Of a DNA stretch of 64,000 nucleotides, positions 1-9,340 are shown one piece after another. The position numbers and the translations under genes are program-made. The notes below the pieces were generated by a model that saw only the letters and a program-made list of their open reading frames with translations, ran no database searches and was not told the DNA's origin. The stretch comes from Gnetum montanum (lineage: Eukaryota > Streptophyta > Gnetopsida > Gnetales > Gnetaceae). The DNA lies in contig MNCI01027436.1 of assembly GCA_015680685.1 (NCBI GenBank), positions 133,146 to 197,145 of the forward strand. Reading direction: 5' to 3'. Positions within the stretch are counted from its first letter, which is position 1, and the number at the start of each line of letters is the position of its first letter.

Positions 1-1096
1 ACTTAAAACCACTAGCGGCAGTCTCCCAAGACTCAAAACTGGGGTGTACAGATCGCCACCATGTTCAAGCGAGCGTGATCATTCGTGTACAGCTGCACAG
101 CAAGCAAGGGGGGATGCTGAAACAGTACCAGCATCGCCACCCCACCGGCATCCTACTGATTCCTCGGACAAGCAAAGAGGTATCTTACTGATCCCTCGGA
201 GATGCCGCCACCGCGCCCGCCGCAGTGGTAGCAGCTCTGGGAGTTTAGCCTCGTTAGTTGGAGGCCCAACGAAATCCTCGTTGGTCATGGCCCCAGGAGT
301 CTCTGCCAATCATCGCTATCGGACGCCAGCTTCCCAAATACATCTGGCCGGCTCCCGGTGCGACCAATGAGCTGCACCGTATCTGATGCCATTTGGCGAA
401 GGTATGCAGTGCCGAATCATCAGGATTGGCGGCTCCGCCCAAGTGCTCCGGCTCAGCAGTTACAGTACATCAGCTCTGGTTAACACCAAACAGCGTGGGT
501 TCCAAGAAACCTGTCTTTTGTCCATAAACAATGGTGTCCTCTATTTCCTTTTGTGGTTGCAGGTTGCTTAACTTGGAAGACGTCTTTCAAAGGTGCGTCC
601 ATCTGAGCGGCAAAGTACAACAGCGTGCTGAAATGGATGCTCAGGTTGGCCCACCCCTCAGCTTCACACATTTCTTCCCGACACGCGTCTAACCTAATCC
701 TTGGTTCCTTCTTCCCCACCACCCAGTTCCCATATGCAGTATTCACATATGCAAATCTTCGTTTTTCGTACTCACGCTAGCAGAGACATCGCAAAAGTGA
801 TGCGCAATGCTCCTTTTTGCACGCATTCCTGCTACAATTTGTAACAGAGATATCTCAGATTGACGCGCTAGCATTCCTGTTGACATAAAATAAACACACC
901 GTTTGCATCTTCCCCGAACCTGTTTCCAGCTATACCCTTCTGTCTCTCATACTCACCAGCCTTCCTTTTTCGTAAACAGTGCAACACCTGAGTAGTCATA
1001 GATGAACGTTGTTCTTGCTTCTACCAATCCGGTGTTTCGCATTCTTTGTCGACGTTTTTCGGGTAAGCCCTCTAACCGTCAACAAAGAGGGGCCAT
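1..1096 (+). other. 3' internal non-coding segment of Tat-like element A
   Basis: This stretch lies upstream of a polypurine tract and LTR, so it is the end of an element's internal region. It has no recognisable protein; its short open frames show no domain. By eye it resembles the stretch between the integrase and 3' LTR of element C (about 16800-17875), for example around the words ATTCTTTGTCGA and ACAAAGAGGGGCCA. It keeps many CG dinucleotides, unlike nearly all the rest of the window, which suggests a younger copy. The rest of the element lies left of the window. Confidence 0.6.
1079..1096 (+). other. Polypurine tract of element A
   Basis: TCAACAAAGAGGGGCCAT ends one base before the LTR start TGAAACACC. 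The same ACAAAGAGGRGCCA block precedes the 3' LTR of element C (17858-17875) and, on the minus strand, of insert N (39247-39264). It is the expected plus-strand DNA priming site. Confidence 0.8.
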
Positions 1097-1164
1097 TGAA
1101 ACACCGTGAAAATTGTGGGCCGACCTCAGGCGAAGATTCGGAATCTGAGCAAGAACGCGCCTCG

Positions 1165-1394
1165 AATTTGTCTAAGGACAAGTTTACGCTCCATCACGCA
1201 CGGCAGCGTAATGAGCGTAATAAGCTCCGAGACAGTTAAAGGGCAAATTTGTCTAAGGACAAGTTTACGCTCCATCACGCACGGCAGCGTAATAAGCTCC
1301 GAGACAGTTAAAGGGCAAATTTGTCTAAGGACAAGTTTACGCTTCATCACGCACGGCAGCGTAATGAGCGTAATAAGCTCCAGGATAGTTAAGC
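1165..1394 (+). repeat. Tandem array in LTR A, three units of 81/72/about 77 bp
   Basis: Units begin AATTTGTCTAAGGACAAG at 1165, 1246 and 1318. The middle unit lacks nine bases (one GAGCGTAAT) present in the other two. Each unit holds the imperfect inverted words TTACGCT and AGCGTAA around CATCACGCACGG, so each can fold. The array lies in the U3 part of the LTR, upstream of the TATA box. Confidence 0.9.
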
Positions 1395-1866
1395 AAAATC
1401 CAGAGAAACGCGACGGGTTGGCATTTGTTCTCGCAATGCTTAAACTGATCTTTACGCACGATACGCAATGATGCGTGCTCGTGCGAGGTCAGAATGCAAG
1501 CACGTGCTCGTTACGCTTCGTCACGCACAGCTGCGTGGTGGGCGTAAGTTATACTTCGATTACTCTCCACCGCGCGTAGTGGCGTAGAGAGTGTATGATA
1601 CATTTACGCTGCATCATGCACAGTTGTGTGATGAGCGTGAAACAATCTTGAGTGCGTTGTTGTTACACCAAGGTTGCGCTCATACACGCAGCACAACGTG
1701 AATGAGCGCAAACGCAGCCGAGACATGCATATCATGGGCCTGCTCTTTACACGCACAGCACGCGAACGAGCGTGTTGTGCGTAGTCGCAGTTCGACTTAA
1801 AAGAATCACGTCAATAGGATCCGCGACATTCGGGCCCACATCATCAGGGTTGCACGTGTCGCGGCC

Positions 1867-1874
1867 TATAAATA
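1867..1874 (+). promoter_or_regulatory. TATA box of LTR A
   Basis: CCTATAAATACCCC. The same word is found in the LTR of C (18903) and, on the minus strand, in both LTRs of N (38671 and 45479), so it is the family's core promoter. Confidence 0.75.
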
Positions 1875-2680
1875 CCCCGGCTAACAAATATACAAAAAGG
1901 GGGGGACATTTTTTTTTTGAGCAAGAAAAGTTAACAAACCAGAGCACCAGAGCACAGATCGCTTTTTTTCGCAGACCAAGAGGACAAGAGCATTTTCTGA
2001 ACAAGGGAACATTCATTGCCTTGAACAGAGAAACAAGAGCACCCTCTTGGTGATCGCCGCAAACATCATCCTTTAGCGGAAACAGAACACAGCACGCCTG
2101 AGCCCTAACAGCAGATCTACCCAAAGCAAAGAAGCGGAACGGGATTTGCAGAGTTGTCTTTCCTAGTTAGCAAGTTCTATCGCTCAAAAGATCGACAGAC
2201 TTCAGAGCGTGACCATTCCTGCACCCAAGCTTTGGCCTGCAAGGTAGATCAGACTTCTGTCCCAACAGTTTTCTTGTTGTTTTGTGCTCATTTTGTATCC
2301 AGTTGTTGGGAGTCTTCTCCCATTGTAACGTAATATACACGCGAGGGCACATCTAATCCAGCATTAAAACATAGATCTTTGATCTTTGCGACGCACACGT
2401 TTGTTTTCTCTCCCGATTAGCATCTTTTCGGCGTTTTCGCAGCGATCCACTTACGTCGTTGTCCCCCCGTTTTACGATCTCTCGCACCGAATCACGGTAC
2501 GCAAAATTCATAGTCATCATCGCTTTTTACTGACCCGTAAGTCCCTGTCTGACCGACAAGACCGTTCAGGGCATCGCGGATTCGTTTTTCCAGCTTAGCC
2601 CTCGCGCGGATCCGTGGTTAAAGTTGTGTACACAGAATTTCGGTCGGTATTTCCAGCTGCCGACATTTTCCGTCGTTACA

Positions 2681-3540
2681 GTGCTAACTATGGTCGACCC
2701 CGAGTCGATCATGTTGGGGTTCAACTGTCTCGTGAGCTCGCCCTGTGGACCTGCTAGTGTTAAAGGCGTGGAGAGGTCACAATGGATTTTCATCTCTTAC
2801 TCAACCTACCAACATGAGACAAAAGGCTGCTTAAAAGGCATCTGTAACGACGAGATATAACTTGTGAAGTGTGATGATGTAAAGATTAAAGTTTTCTAGT
2901 TTAAGATCATGGTGGACTATTAAGCTGTGATAGTGCAAAACTACTAAAGATGTAAAGTTGCCAATGCAACAGTGTGAAGCTGTGAAATTATTAATATGAA
3001 AATGCCAAGCTACTAGTTTAGTGTCATTTTGGACTACTAGATTGTAACATGTAAATTTTTAACATGCAGAATCATGGTATGCGGAACAAGCAAAGGTAGG
3101 TATCAGAAATGCAAAATCATTAAGATAGGACTCGCGGACTATTAACACAAAACTACTAGAAGCGGCGATACTACCAATATGGAAGGGTGAAACTTCAGAA
3201 AGATGCAAAACTACCCATGTAATTGTGGATTGTAAATGTAACAGGTCAAGATTGCTAGTTTAGGGTCTTTCCATACCGTTAGAAATGTAACTATGCTAGG
3301 ATTGCTAGTTTAAGGTCTTTTTGGACCTATCACGTTGCGGTTGCTAGGATTGCTAGTTTAAGGTCTTTTCAGACCTGTAACGAAAACAAATATATACTTT
3401 TTTGTTCTTGGGAAAGCATGTGACTAGCTCGAAGTGTGTCAAGGCTTTAATGCTAGCAATGCTACGATGTCGTGACGAGCATGCCACATTGTACGACACA
3501 CTCTGCATTAGTCGGAGAGGGAGGATGGAAAGATTTCCCA
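2681..3540 (+). repeat. Degenerate array of CTAGTTTAAGGTC words
   Basis: From about 2870 to 3390 short words recur every 30-60 bases: AGTTTAAGATCATGG, TAGTTTAGTGTC, GCTAGTTTAGGGTC, and twice TTGCTAGTTTAAGGTC followed by a reversed GACCT. The same motif forms arrays at 8395-8575 and 39920-40530. No protein is seen here. The array lies just upstream of the spliced gene, and its partner lies just downstream, so the gene is bracketed by the same repeat. Confidence 0.6.
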
Positions 3541-3555
3541 TTTTTCCCTCGCAGC

Positions 3556-3564
3556 CATAAATAG
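3556..3564 (+). promoter_or_regulatory. Possible TATA box of the spliced gene
   Basis: CATAAATAG in a setting (CAGCCATAAATAGGGATTAGG) like the family's LTR promoters. It lies about 265 bp before the first splice donor and is the best candidate core promoter for the gene that follows. Prediction only. Confidence 0.4.
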
Positions 3565-4336
3565 GGATTAGGCCCTGGAAATATTACCATTTTTATCATA
3601 AGAACGCAAAACTCACATTGGAGCATAAGGTGATTTTGGAGTGTGAAGCGATTATGTTATCAATTAGTAAGGAGAATTTTCACAGCAAAGAGTGTGCATC
3701 TGCAATCGAGACAATGGATCCTAAGACCCATTTTGGCACTTGCAAAGGTTGATGAGGCAAAGAAGACACTGGTGCTTGCAAAGAAGATGAGGCAAAGGTT
3801 GTGGAGCAGAGGAGCACAACATTGACCTAGTAAGTTACGTCTCCTCTACTTTTTTTTGTTTTATGTTTTCTGCTATTCTCTGCTTTTGCTCTGTGTCCTA
3901 TCGGCTTTGCATCTATTCTCAACTACCTGTCTTTTTTGGTTTTCGTCGCATCATTTTTGGCCTATGCATCATCGCCGTTGTCTTTTTGGGCACTGCAGAT
4001 GCATAAATGTTGCATCAATATTGCATGCAAGACTGCTTAAGCTACCACTACCATGGTTATCATAACTGCAGGGGCTCGGGTGGTTTAAGTTACCTAAGTT
4101 TTTAAAATGGTGTAATGTAGAACCCTTAGAAGGGCTTGGCTGTGTGACACTTGTTTTGCTAGGGCATGTTGTTAATTGTTTGTTGCTATGCTAGGCTACT
4201 TGCATGTTCTTGCTACGCTAGGCCTTCATGCCCATGCTACGCTATGCGCTGGAAAAGGGTTATGCTATGCTGCTACTATATTGCATGTGTATTACTTTAG
4301 GATATGATGCCAACATTTGCTGATTATGATATGCAG
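3565..4336 (+). other. Putative exon 1 and intron 1 of the spliced gene
   Basis: Exon 1 would run from the TATA region to 3829, where A|GTAAGTTACG is a strong donor. Intron 1 (3830-4336) is T-rich, contains several CTATGCTA words and ends TTATGATATGCAG. Exon 1 contains a short open stretch (3643-3825) with the duplicated phrases GGCAAAGAAGA and TGAGGCAAAG. I could not show that this stretch is in phase with exon 2, so exon 1 may be a leader. Confidence 0.4.
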
Positions 4337-7300
4337 GGTGGGAGGTTGAGACCTAGGATGATTGTTTTGGAGGTTAGAGGAGTCCTGTGTCACATGGGTA
4401 GGCCTATGGCTGCTGTTCCTCCTCCCCATGTATGTATGGAGGATTGAGGGGTCTGGTTCAGGCCCGGGGCACAGGAATTTTTGCAATTTCTCCTCAACCA
4501 CTTCAGTGTGATCATTTGGTCCTCCCTACAGTAGGAGGTGGTGGTCGTCATCATAGAAACCATTTTTCTTGGGGCAACCTCAGGAATTTTGAGGTTTCTA
4601 ACCAATGGGTTGGTCACGAGTGGGTGGGGAGAATGATTCATCTAGCGTCCAATAGGGTCACGAGTGGGTGGCTGAGTATGACTACTACCACCTCTTCAAC
4701 ACATTGTTCCTTGCACATTTCATGACGATGTGCTTCCAAAACCCTCAAGGAATAGTCTACGTTGCTGGCAGGTGGGTTTTGCAACTTCGTTCTGCTATGT
4801 TTGTGCAACTTTGGCCAAGATGGCCTAATGCTAATAGTATGGGTTTGCTACTAGGTTCTTCCTTGACAAGGCAAGCATTAATGACCTACCGGATCAACTA
4901 GCCATGACACAGCTAGCCCTATACGAGTTCTCTTCCACCCAAAACTTGTGAGCGGGTGTGATTTTTCAATGTGGGGGCAAGTAACATACTTACTTTTCTG
5001 AATACTCTCCCTTTTATGAGCAGTGCAGGAGGCAAGGCTGGTTGGATAGGGAGTGGATGAAACCCTTCAAACTGGTCACGGTTGAAGAAGTTCTGGTTGA
5101 ACTCCCATAGTTTCCACTACCGTACTGACCTGGTAGGTCAAGCGGTAGTTGCTACATGTTTAAATGCCTTTGTAAATTTTGAATTTCCTGCATCTTTGTG
5201 CTAAACATTTTGTGAACTTTTAGCAAGGGTGAAGAAACCTAAGGAGGTGATGATAGTAGCTGCCAAGGCTCAAGGAGCGAACATCTACTTCAAGTATGGA
5301 GAAGTAGTGAGGAGCTAGCACTAGCTGGACACTAAGGCCTCAGACGCCCTCCTCTATAACATTGAGAAGATGGGGCTTATGGATCTATTCCTGGCCTTGA
5401 ATCTAAACATTCCCACAGCTGAGATACTCACCTTGATTAGGTCCTTTTTCGACAAGGTGGGCCATTTTTGCTTGAGTGTGCATGATGTGTGGGTGGTCAT
5501 TGACATCAATGACTAGCTATTTGTGATCTGTTTGGCATCCCTACTGAAGGCATTAAGGTGGGGTCAAAATCCAAGACGGAGTTGACCCTTGAGAAGAAGG
5601 ACCTCGAAGAGTGGCTAGGGCTCACCAAGGCGCATAAGGGGCTTCCCATGGAGAAGCTCAAGGAAGGACCCATCAAGGAGTTCTATCCTATTTTTCGTGC
5701 TTGCACATTTCCCCAGCTACTTACCCAGGGGAAGGTCCTAGGGGTTGAACAAGCTTGGATCATGTTTGAGGTCATGGAGGAGGGGACTCACTACAACTGG
5801 GCCGAGTCCCTGTGCAAAGGCATGTGGACTGAGATCTTGGAATACTGTGAGAAGACAGAGGCCTGATCCAACATCCACTATGCCTTTTATATAGGTTGCC
5901 TCATGTGCTTTGCGGAGTTCCTGGTGGTTCAGGAGAGAGGAAACTTGGTTTTGCAAAATCGCGACCAAATTTCCAAACCCTGGATTCGCTAGGTCCTCTG
6001 GACTATCCGAGCCCAGGATCCCCCAAAAGTAGTTGGGGAGTCATTTTTTGTAATGACTAAGGATCAGTTAGCCTGCAATGTTCATGGCTAGGATAGTGTA
6101 GGAGAGATGCCCCTTGCTGTGGATGGTAGCGTGTCACGGGGTGAGTGTTTTATAGCTGAAACAGTTGCTAGCACATTGTGATGGAAGAGGCCTCCACCAG
6201 CCTTGTGTGTGGAGGAGGAGGAAGGGCAAAGACTGTGGCTCAAACTGTAGAGGACACAACCTCCTGTTGGTAAGTGCTTTTTGTTCAATGCTGACATTTT
6301 TGTGGTCTGCTACACCATGTTACACTAGATGGCGTAGCATAGTGTAGCATTTGTTTTAGGCTACTTGCTTTGAACTAATGCTAATGTGTCTAACAATCAG
6401 AAGGGAGAGAAGAGGAAGACGAAAGTGACGAAGAGGTGTTGGCCCCCAAGACAGGGGTGGAGAATAAAGACATGGAGGCCCCAATTTTGGTGAGAGGGGC
6501 TCTGGTAGTGATGAATAAGGACATAGAGGCCCCAATTTTGATGAGAGGGGCTCTAATCACGAAGAGGGGATCTCCTGTGGCTAGGGCAGGGGCTCTCATC
6601 ATTAGGGAGAATCCTCCCATTGGTGAGTCCTCCTTGAATAAACAAGATGCTAGTGTCCTCAAGGGGAAAGCATCAGCACATGAAGAGGAGGTCCATATGG
6701 ACCTGGAAGGAACTTTCAGGCAGGCCTCCACCATCATTTTACGTCAGTCGGAAGAAAGACCACTGTCAGACGTTGGTGAGTTTGGCAACATGTCTGCCTT
6801 ATCATAGTCCTCTTTGGTCATTGCTAATGTGTTTGGTTATGCAACAAATGCTATTGCTAATGTCGTAGGATCCACTCTGGTTCATACCGAGCCTTGGGTT
6901 GAATTCCCCAACAAGTTCACGTTTATGTAGGGGGTTGTTGATGACATGATCAACCACCTTTAGCAGGTGGACCCTGAAGTGGGTAAGTAGTGGTGTTATT
7001 TGCTCTTGCAGTGCTATGCTGAAGTTTCTTATGTTTGTTACATGTGCTATGCTAATGCGATTAGTGTGTTTTTCATGCCATGATAGCTTCTTGACTCAAG
7101 TGGGACCCGACACAACCTTTGAAGGTTGGTGTCGTGTCCTCATTCCTACTAGAAACAACTAAGGTGTCTTGTCATGCGTACGACGAGACCTACAAATGCG
7201 CTTTTCTCTCATCACACTCCCTGTGGGAGTGCTAGCGTACTAACAAAGAGTTATGGAAACTAACCCAAAGGGTGGAGCAAGAGGAGGCCAACCTAAGATT

Positions 7301-8133
7301 CGAGGTAGTGGATCTTAGGTAGAGGAATGAGTTCCTCATAGCCCAGGTAACCAAGAATGAGGACTTGTGCACAACCATGGTGGATCATGCCATGTTTTGG
7401 ACGATTTCATGCCAAAATGTTGAGAATACCTACAAGGTGATAGAGCAATGCATGCAAATGGACCTACTAGACCAAAAGTTTCAAGATCTAAAAGACCTTA
7501 GCGCTAAGATTTTCGAGTGGGGGTAGACCCAAAGAAAGCATAAGTATATGTATAAACAAGAGAGTGCCACCCATCACAAATTATATGAAGAGGTTGCTGT
7601 GGAGACATTTATGTATGAAGCATTCATAAATGCTATTGATGATTCTGAGGCTTACAGCAAGTTCAAGGAACAAGTCAAGGTGATGAAGGCTCCTAACCCA
7701 AAGATGACCCTTACCACAGGGGAGGCTACAGCCACCCCCTATGCTCTGGGGTCACCAAGATGGACACCCATCGAAAGGGTGAGAGCTACTACAGTAGATG
7801 CTGCACTAGATAGGAGCCTTTGGATAGATATCACAGCAGAGGAGGTCTGGTGTCACCTTGAACTTGGCTTAAACTAAATATCCTTTGGGACATATGCGGG
7901 ACTTGCTCAGGTTAGTCGCATTTTACTGTGTTAAAGTTCACGTTCAATTGTAATTTGCATTTTTTGCCCTAACTGACCAATTCACCCCCATGATGCAGGC
8001 CCTAGGTGATGGCACAGCACTCGTAGAGGGAGGGAATGAAGAGCCGATGGAGGAAAACTAGGAAGAAGGCAATGCATAGGGCAACGATGCAGGAGTGGAT
8101 GGCAAAAGGGTGGTGAATAGAGGCAACCCATGA
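4337..8133 (+). pseudogene. Decayed multi-exon gene, possible extra ORF of Tat-like element B (antisense)
   Basis: Exons by GT-AG sites: 4337-4771, 4855-4947, 5029-5132, 5224-6269, 6401-6775, 6869-6982, 7087-7910, 7999-8133. Donors are mostly GTAAGT, GTGAGT or close. All seven junctions join codons in phase (2+1, 2+1, 1+2, 1+2, 1+2, 1+2, 0), which is hard to get by chance. The frame is broken by scattered TAG/TAA/TGA, some uncertainty in the first exon, and one frameshift near 5520. The product would be roughly 900 residues: an N-terminal part with EYDYYHLFNTLF, a globular part with DLFGIPTEG, an acidic stretch (EEEDESDEEV), repeats of EAPILVRGAL type (6470-6560), a coiled-coil-like part (7240-7500) and an acidic tail. 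The DVWVV...DLFGIP stretch weakly recalls plant mobile domain proteins. It runs opposite to gag-pro of B, as some extra ORFs of Tat elements do. I cannot assign a function. Confidence 0.65.
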
Positions 8134-8752
8134 CCACATGGGATTTTTTTTGTGAAAATTTGAAGTTTTGAAAGTTTTTTGAACTTTTGTGCAACAAACT
8201 TTGCAAGCATTGGAAGACAGAAATTTTGAATAAAACAAGAAAATTTTGAGCAAACCTGTGTACTGCATACATGCATTTTGTGTAGAATGTTCATGCTTTC
8301 GTGTGCTAGTTTTAAGCCATTTCGGGCCATTACATAATATGCCATAGGAATGATGCATCAACAACTTGAACAAATAGCTAAATAGCGACTTATGCTAATT
8401 TTAGGCCATTTCAAGCCATAGCATAGCATTGCTAGTTTTAGGCCATTTTGGGCCATAGCGTATTGCTAGTTTTAGGCCATTTTAGGCCATATCATATCGC
8501 TAGTTTTAGGCCATTTCGAGCCATATCGTATCACTAGTTTTAGGCCATTTTGGGCCATATCGTTGAGGAATATGAATGATGTGTGAGCAAGAAGCAATGG
8601 TATTTCTATGCTAGGTGAAGCTGCTTCTTGACCCGACGTAGGTTGAGTGGGACATAAGGTCGAGACGTTCTGCCAGGGCCTTCATCCACGTCGTCGCCCC
8701 CTACTTGGAAGGGCAACTCCATCCATGTGTTTTTGCTTAGGGGATCAACTTG
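8134..8752. repeat. Array of GCTAGTTTTAGGCCATTT units and spacer
   Basis: From 8395 to 8575 a unit of about 36-40 bp repeats about five times: CTAGTTTTAGGCCATTT, then a variable base or two, GGGCCATA and a short AT stretch. The unit contains an inverted GGCC. It matches arrays at 2870-3390 and 39920-40530. 8134-8394 and 8576-8752 show no gene; the minus-strand frames there lack any domain. Confidence 0.75.
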
Positions 8753-9340
8753 CTAAGTTGACCCCTCTGTCGGGTAGTCAGCGTAGGTTGCAACAGGCAT
8801 TTCATTCTCAAAAGTTATGACTTCTGAGCTTTCTTCCATGCCTATGTTGTGGATTGCTTGCGTTGCTACTTCATCACCATGGATCACCACTTCTCTACTA
8901 GTGTAAGGTAGGTGGATCTCCTGATGTATGGATGAGGAAAGAGCCCTAATTTGTGCTAACCATGACCTCCCCAAGATCAAGTTAAAACTGGGCATCTCTT
9001 CAACCACAATGAACATCGTGTTTGTGGGGTACTGGTCCCCTGCTACGAAGTTTATGTGAACTGTGCCTTTCACCACAATCTACATCCCATTGAACGACCT
9101 TAGGCATGTTGTCGTTGTGGGTTTGATCTGGTAGACCAAGCCCAGCTTTTCTATAATGGGGAAGGGGATGACATTCGTGGCAGCCCTGTCATCAACGTGT
9201 ACCCTTTGAATCCGATGTTGACCGACCCAAATTGTGATGAACAGGGGCAATGTAGTCACTTGACCTTTCTCAACGTCTTCCCTGATGGTGTCGTCATGAA
9301 AGGTTAATTGAGGCTATTCTAACTCTATGGGCATAGAGGG
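8753..9340 (-). pseudogene. pro: Tat-type retropepsin (pro) of element B
   Basis: This is an aspartic protease domain that would cut the Gag-Pol polyprotein. Read leftward, the active-site region at about 9205 gives VDDRAATNVIPF, where most retropepsins have D-T/S-G. The flap and C-terminal half follow (8753-9076), with FNLILGRSWLAQIRALSSS and IHQEIHLPY, as in plant Tat proteases, where LGRPW...SSLHQ is usual. Insert N has the same domain with HGDDGTTTNVV. From memory, angiosperm relatives carry D-N-G at this site. A TAG just before the C-terminal half breaks the frame. No RT follows. Confidence 0.7.

Larger units (their letters stand above)
1097..2680 (+). repeat. Complete 3' LTR of element A (1584 bp)
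   Basis: It starts TGAAACACC after a polypurine tract and ends GTCGTTACA, matching the ends of the LTRs at 13106-14786, 17876-19537 and 44705-46315. Near its 3' end it carries the shared blocks GTTCAGGG, then CCAGC and CATTTTC. A TATAAATACCCC promoter sits about 770 bp in. The sequence after it (GTGCT...) is not the family's primer site, so this is a 3' LTR and flanking DNA starts at 2681. The target duplication cannot be checked because the 5' end is outside the window. It is rich in CG and looks younger than the other copies. Confidence 0.8.

Noticed and set aside
44-370. Open frames on both strands at the left edge
   Set aside because: No domain, overlapping frames of equal length on opposite strands, and the stretch aligns with the non-coding end of a Tat-like element.
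4190-4275. CTATGCTA words as a separate satellite
   Set aside because: Only a few irregular copies within introns; treated as shared words and not as an array.
8002-8373. Three overlapping minus-strand frames
   Set aside because: They overlap the last exon of the spliced gene and the repeat array and show no domain.
8395-8575. CRISPR-like spaced repeats
   Set aside because: Units vary, spacers are not unique, no cas genes, plant nuclear context; a decayed minisatellite.
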